A stretch of 64,000 bases of DNA, taken from contig JAWNGF010000003.1 of the NCBI GenBank assembly GCA_037039685.1, forward strand, positions 1,240,001 through 1,304,000, read 5' to 3'. The notes under the pieces are model-generated. The model was not told the DNA's origin. It saw only the letters and a list, made by a program, of their open reading frames with translations, and did no database searches. The stretch comes from Ceratobasidium sp. AG-K (Eukaryota; Basidiomycota; Agaricomycetes; Cantharellales; Ceratobasidiaceae). This document shows positions 61,897 to 64,000 of this stretch, one piece after another. Numbering within the stretch: position 1 is the stretch's first letter; every line of letters begins with the position of its first letter. A program made the translations under genes and the position numbers.

Positions 61897-64000
61897 ATGC
61901 CCGCCTGGAACACTGTGCTGGACCGATTCCGACGCAAGGTAGGCCGCAAGGAGTGGATGGACTGGGCTGACCCGCAACAGCGCAGAAAGATCTCGCACGT
62001 GCCCGAGCCGCTTGGAGTGCCTAATCCAGGCCCGATTACCCGCGACGTGTCTGTGCTGCGTGTCTCGCGCAAGATGGATCGTCCGTCACACCATACGTCG
62101 TCGAGCACAGACAGCTCCCAGCGCTGGACAACCGCCGACGAGGGCTCAGTGTCCGGTGACCCCACCAAGTGGGGCGCCAACTTTTGGGTCACGATCATCG
62201 ATCCGCAGACGCAGAATCACTTTTACGCGTGTCCCGCCACTGGCGAGTGCAGCTGGGATCCACCTGCAGGCAATTTTGTGTGAGTAAATCAACTAGTAAA
62301 TGACTAGTGCTCATATTTGTAGTCTCCCCCCGTCAAACGAGGGCGAGTGGTGGGAACTCAACGACGAGTCGCGCGATCCCCCGGTGCCATACTACCACCA
62401 CACGCGCACCGGCGAGACATCATGGACACGACCAGTCGGCGCCTTTGTCATTCCCCTCGGCATCGTCCAGACCACGACCCTCGGCCGGCGCCTCAGTCGC
62501 ACCGGATACCAGGCAGCCCCGGCATCGCCCGAGACACCGACCAAAATATCACGATCCCGCTCCGGCTCGTCTGGAATGCGGCGCACGACCTCGGACCACC
62601 TCAGACCACACGTCTCCACGCTGCCACCCATCCCCGCCTCGCCATACAACACATCCGCATCTGCCGTCGACCTCGCGCCCCGCAAACGCACTGCATCCAC
62701 GGGAGCACGCAGTGTGGGTCGCTCGACAGGCGCGCCCTATCTCCACGGCCAGACGGAACATTCCCTCGACGCTGCGGTGGGGATTGTCAATTCAGACAAG
62801 GCCCGCGTACCTGATTCGACGCAAAAGGCAAAGCGCAAACTCAAGCCGAAGCGCGAGAAGGACGACAGCGAGAGCGATGGGAGCAAGAGCACCGAGGTCA
62901 ATGGTGGCTTGGGTCCTCCGGCGTCGACTCGTCCGATGTCTGAGCAGATATCGAGGCCGGTTGTTCCAGTTGAGCCCAACCCTCCCCGCGCGACGTTTGA
63001 TGCGGGGACGAGACCTATCGAGGACGCGCCAAGGCCTACGACCGAGACGACAGACACTCGCCCCGAGTACGCATTTCGTTCGATTGGCTCAGACGTCCAG
63101 CTTCCCCGTATGAGCGTCCGAGACCGTCCGATTGGGAACCCCATTCCCGACCCCGAAGCAGCGGCAACAATGAGTCCCATCAACCGCGAACGCACTCGCC
63201 CAATTCCCGTCGAAAGCATGGCAACAAAACGCCTCAGCACAGGGTAAGTACACTCATATCACCCAGATTAGTACTAATGAGCCCCCAGCGACCACCGAAT
63301 GCTCCCTCGCCAACTCGCCGAAGACATTCAACAATTCCAAGTCTCGGATTTCGCCCGACGGTACTTTTCCACCCACCGAACCGGCTTGATCTTCCGACGG
63401 CGCGTCCCGGTCGAACAACTCATGGTCTGGCAAAAGGTGCGCTACTAGTTGCTTGACGTACAATGACTAACGCGGTCTCGGTCTAGGCCCCACTCACGTC
63501 TCCGCTCCTTATTCTCAATCGGTCCCTGCACAAGGACGCCGTGCTCGTGTTTAAAGTCATTCAGCGGATCATGGGGGATAGGGAACGTGATCGGCCGGTT
63601 GGGGTGCGTGTGCCCACGACCGAGTCTTACCTTTCCTCGACTTCGAGTCTTACCGATGCGACCACGTCGCCGGGTCGGAGAGCCAAGCCGGGCAAGTTGG
63701 CGGGGTTGAGTGATGGGGTGTTGGAGGAGGAGCGGTGGCTGCTGGGTCAGGGGATCGAGCATGGCGAGCTCAGGGATGAAATTTACTGTCAAGTCGTCAA
63801 GCAGTTGACCGATAACCCCAGCCCGTGAGTCTTATGCTTCTTGTTATGGCGTTTACTAACTTGTCTAGTGAAAGTGCGTTCCGAGGATGGCAGTTGCTTT
63901 GCGTGCTACTCGTCACGTTTCCGCCGTCTAAAAACTTTGAAGGGTACTTGCGCTCTTTCATGCTCACCAAGGTCAAGCAGACCGAGGGCCGGATTGATGT
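61897..64000 (+). CDS. WW-WW-MyTH4 (RhoGAP-type) protein, 5' part
   Basis: This is a cytoskeletal signalling protein resembling fungal and animal WW-MyTH4-RhoGAP proteins (ARHGAP39/Vilse type). The start is placed at ATG 61897, since the in-frame upstream codon is GTG. After a basic N-terminus come two WW domains: '[20 protein letters not shown]' ending 'CSWDPPAG', and, across an intron (about 62280-62322), '[20 protein letters not shown]' ending 'ETSWTRP'. A long disordered Ser/Pro/Arg linker follows, to about 63242. The MyTH4 domain begins '[20 protein letters not shown]' and includes '[20 protein letters not shown]', '[20 protein letters not shown]' and '[20 protein letters not shown]'. 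Introns are near 63244-63288, 63438-63486 and 63826-63868. The window ends inside MyTH4, so the predicted RhoGAP domain cannot be seen and is inference. Confidence 0.88.

Overview
This window looks like nuclear DNA of an agaricomycete basidiomycete, most likely Rhizoctonia/Ceratobasidiaceae. The inference rests on many short introns (mostly about 48-70 nt, GTRNGT...CTNAC...YAG), very short exons, and the mix of families: FunK1-type kinase, NACHT-WD40 NLR, family 9 pectate lyase, white-collar-like type IVb GATA fingers and basidiomycete-style metabolic genes. No virus, transposon, CRISPR array or convincing tRNA/rRNA gene was recognised. All gene models were assembled by hand from conserved motifs and splice signals.

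Layout. 1-5.6 kb: the 5' part of an MFS transporter (-), a nicotinamide riboside kinase (+) and a small coiled-coil membrane protein (+). 5.6-15.4 kb: a membrane-anchored aspartic protease (-), an MTH1-like Nudix protein with an altered Nudix box (-), a RING protein (+), a secreted GDSL/SGNH esterase (+) and a second RING protein (-). 15.9-25.3 kb: ornithine aminotransferase (-), alkaline ceramidase (+), a broken FunK1 kinase (-) and an LRR-like nuclear protein (+). 25.6-36.8 kb is a dense housekeeping block: malic enzyme (+), fumarate reductase-cytochrome b5 fusion (-), mitochondrial ribosomal protein S16 (-), carnitine/acylcarnitine carrier (+) and splicing factor SLU7 (+). 37-49.4 kb: an unrecognised membrane/coiled-coil protein (+), a tandem-GATA transcription factor (+) and the chromatin remodeller CHD1 (-). 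49.4-64 kb is more accessory: a 3-kb gene-free stretch, a PL9 pectate lyase (+), a heavily broken NACHT-WD40 NLR (+), a type-B carboxylesterase (-) and the start of a WW-MyTH4 RhoGAP-type protein (+, runs off the end).

Functional themes. Several neighbours act in mitochondrial or C4/redox metabolism (malic enzyme, fumarate reductase, carnitine carrier, mS16), and nicotinamide riboside kinase supplies NAD. A second group is secreted or surface enzymes of a plant-associated fungus (aspartic protease, GDSL esterase, PL9 lyase, carboxylesterase). There is no sign of an operon-like or cluster-type pathway. The most notable signals are a set of 9-14-nt micro-exons, a GC-AG intron, two GATA fingers split by introns at the same codon, a Nudix box lacking key acidic residues, and an NLR relic with several Trp-to-stop changes that suggest RIP-like or similar mutation. 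Single-base frame breaks in NRK1 and CHD1 may be sequence errors.
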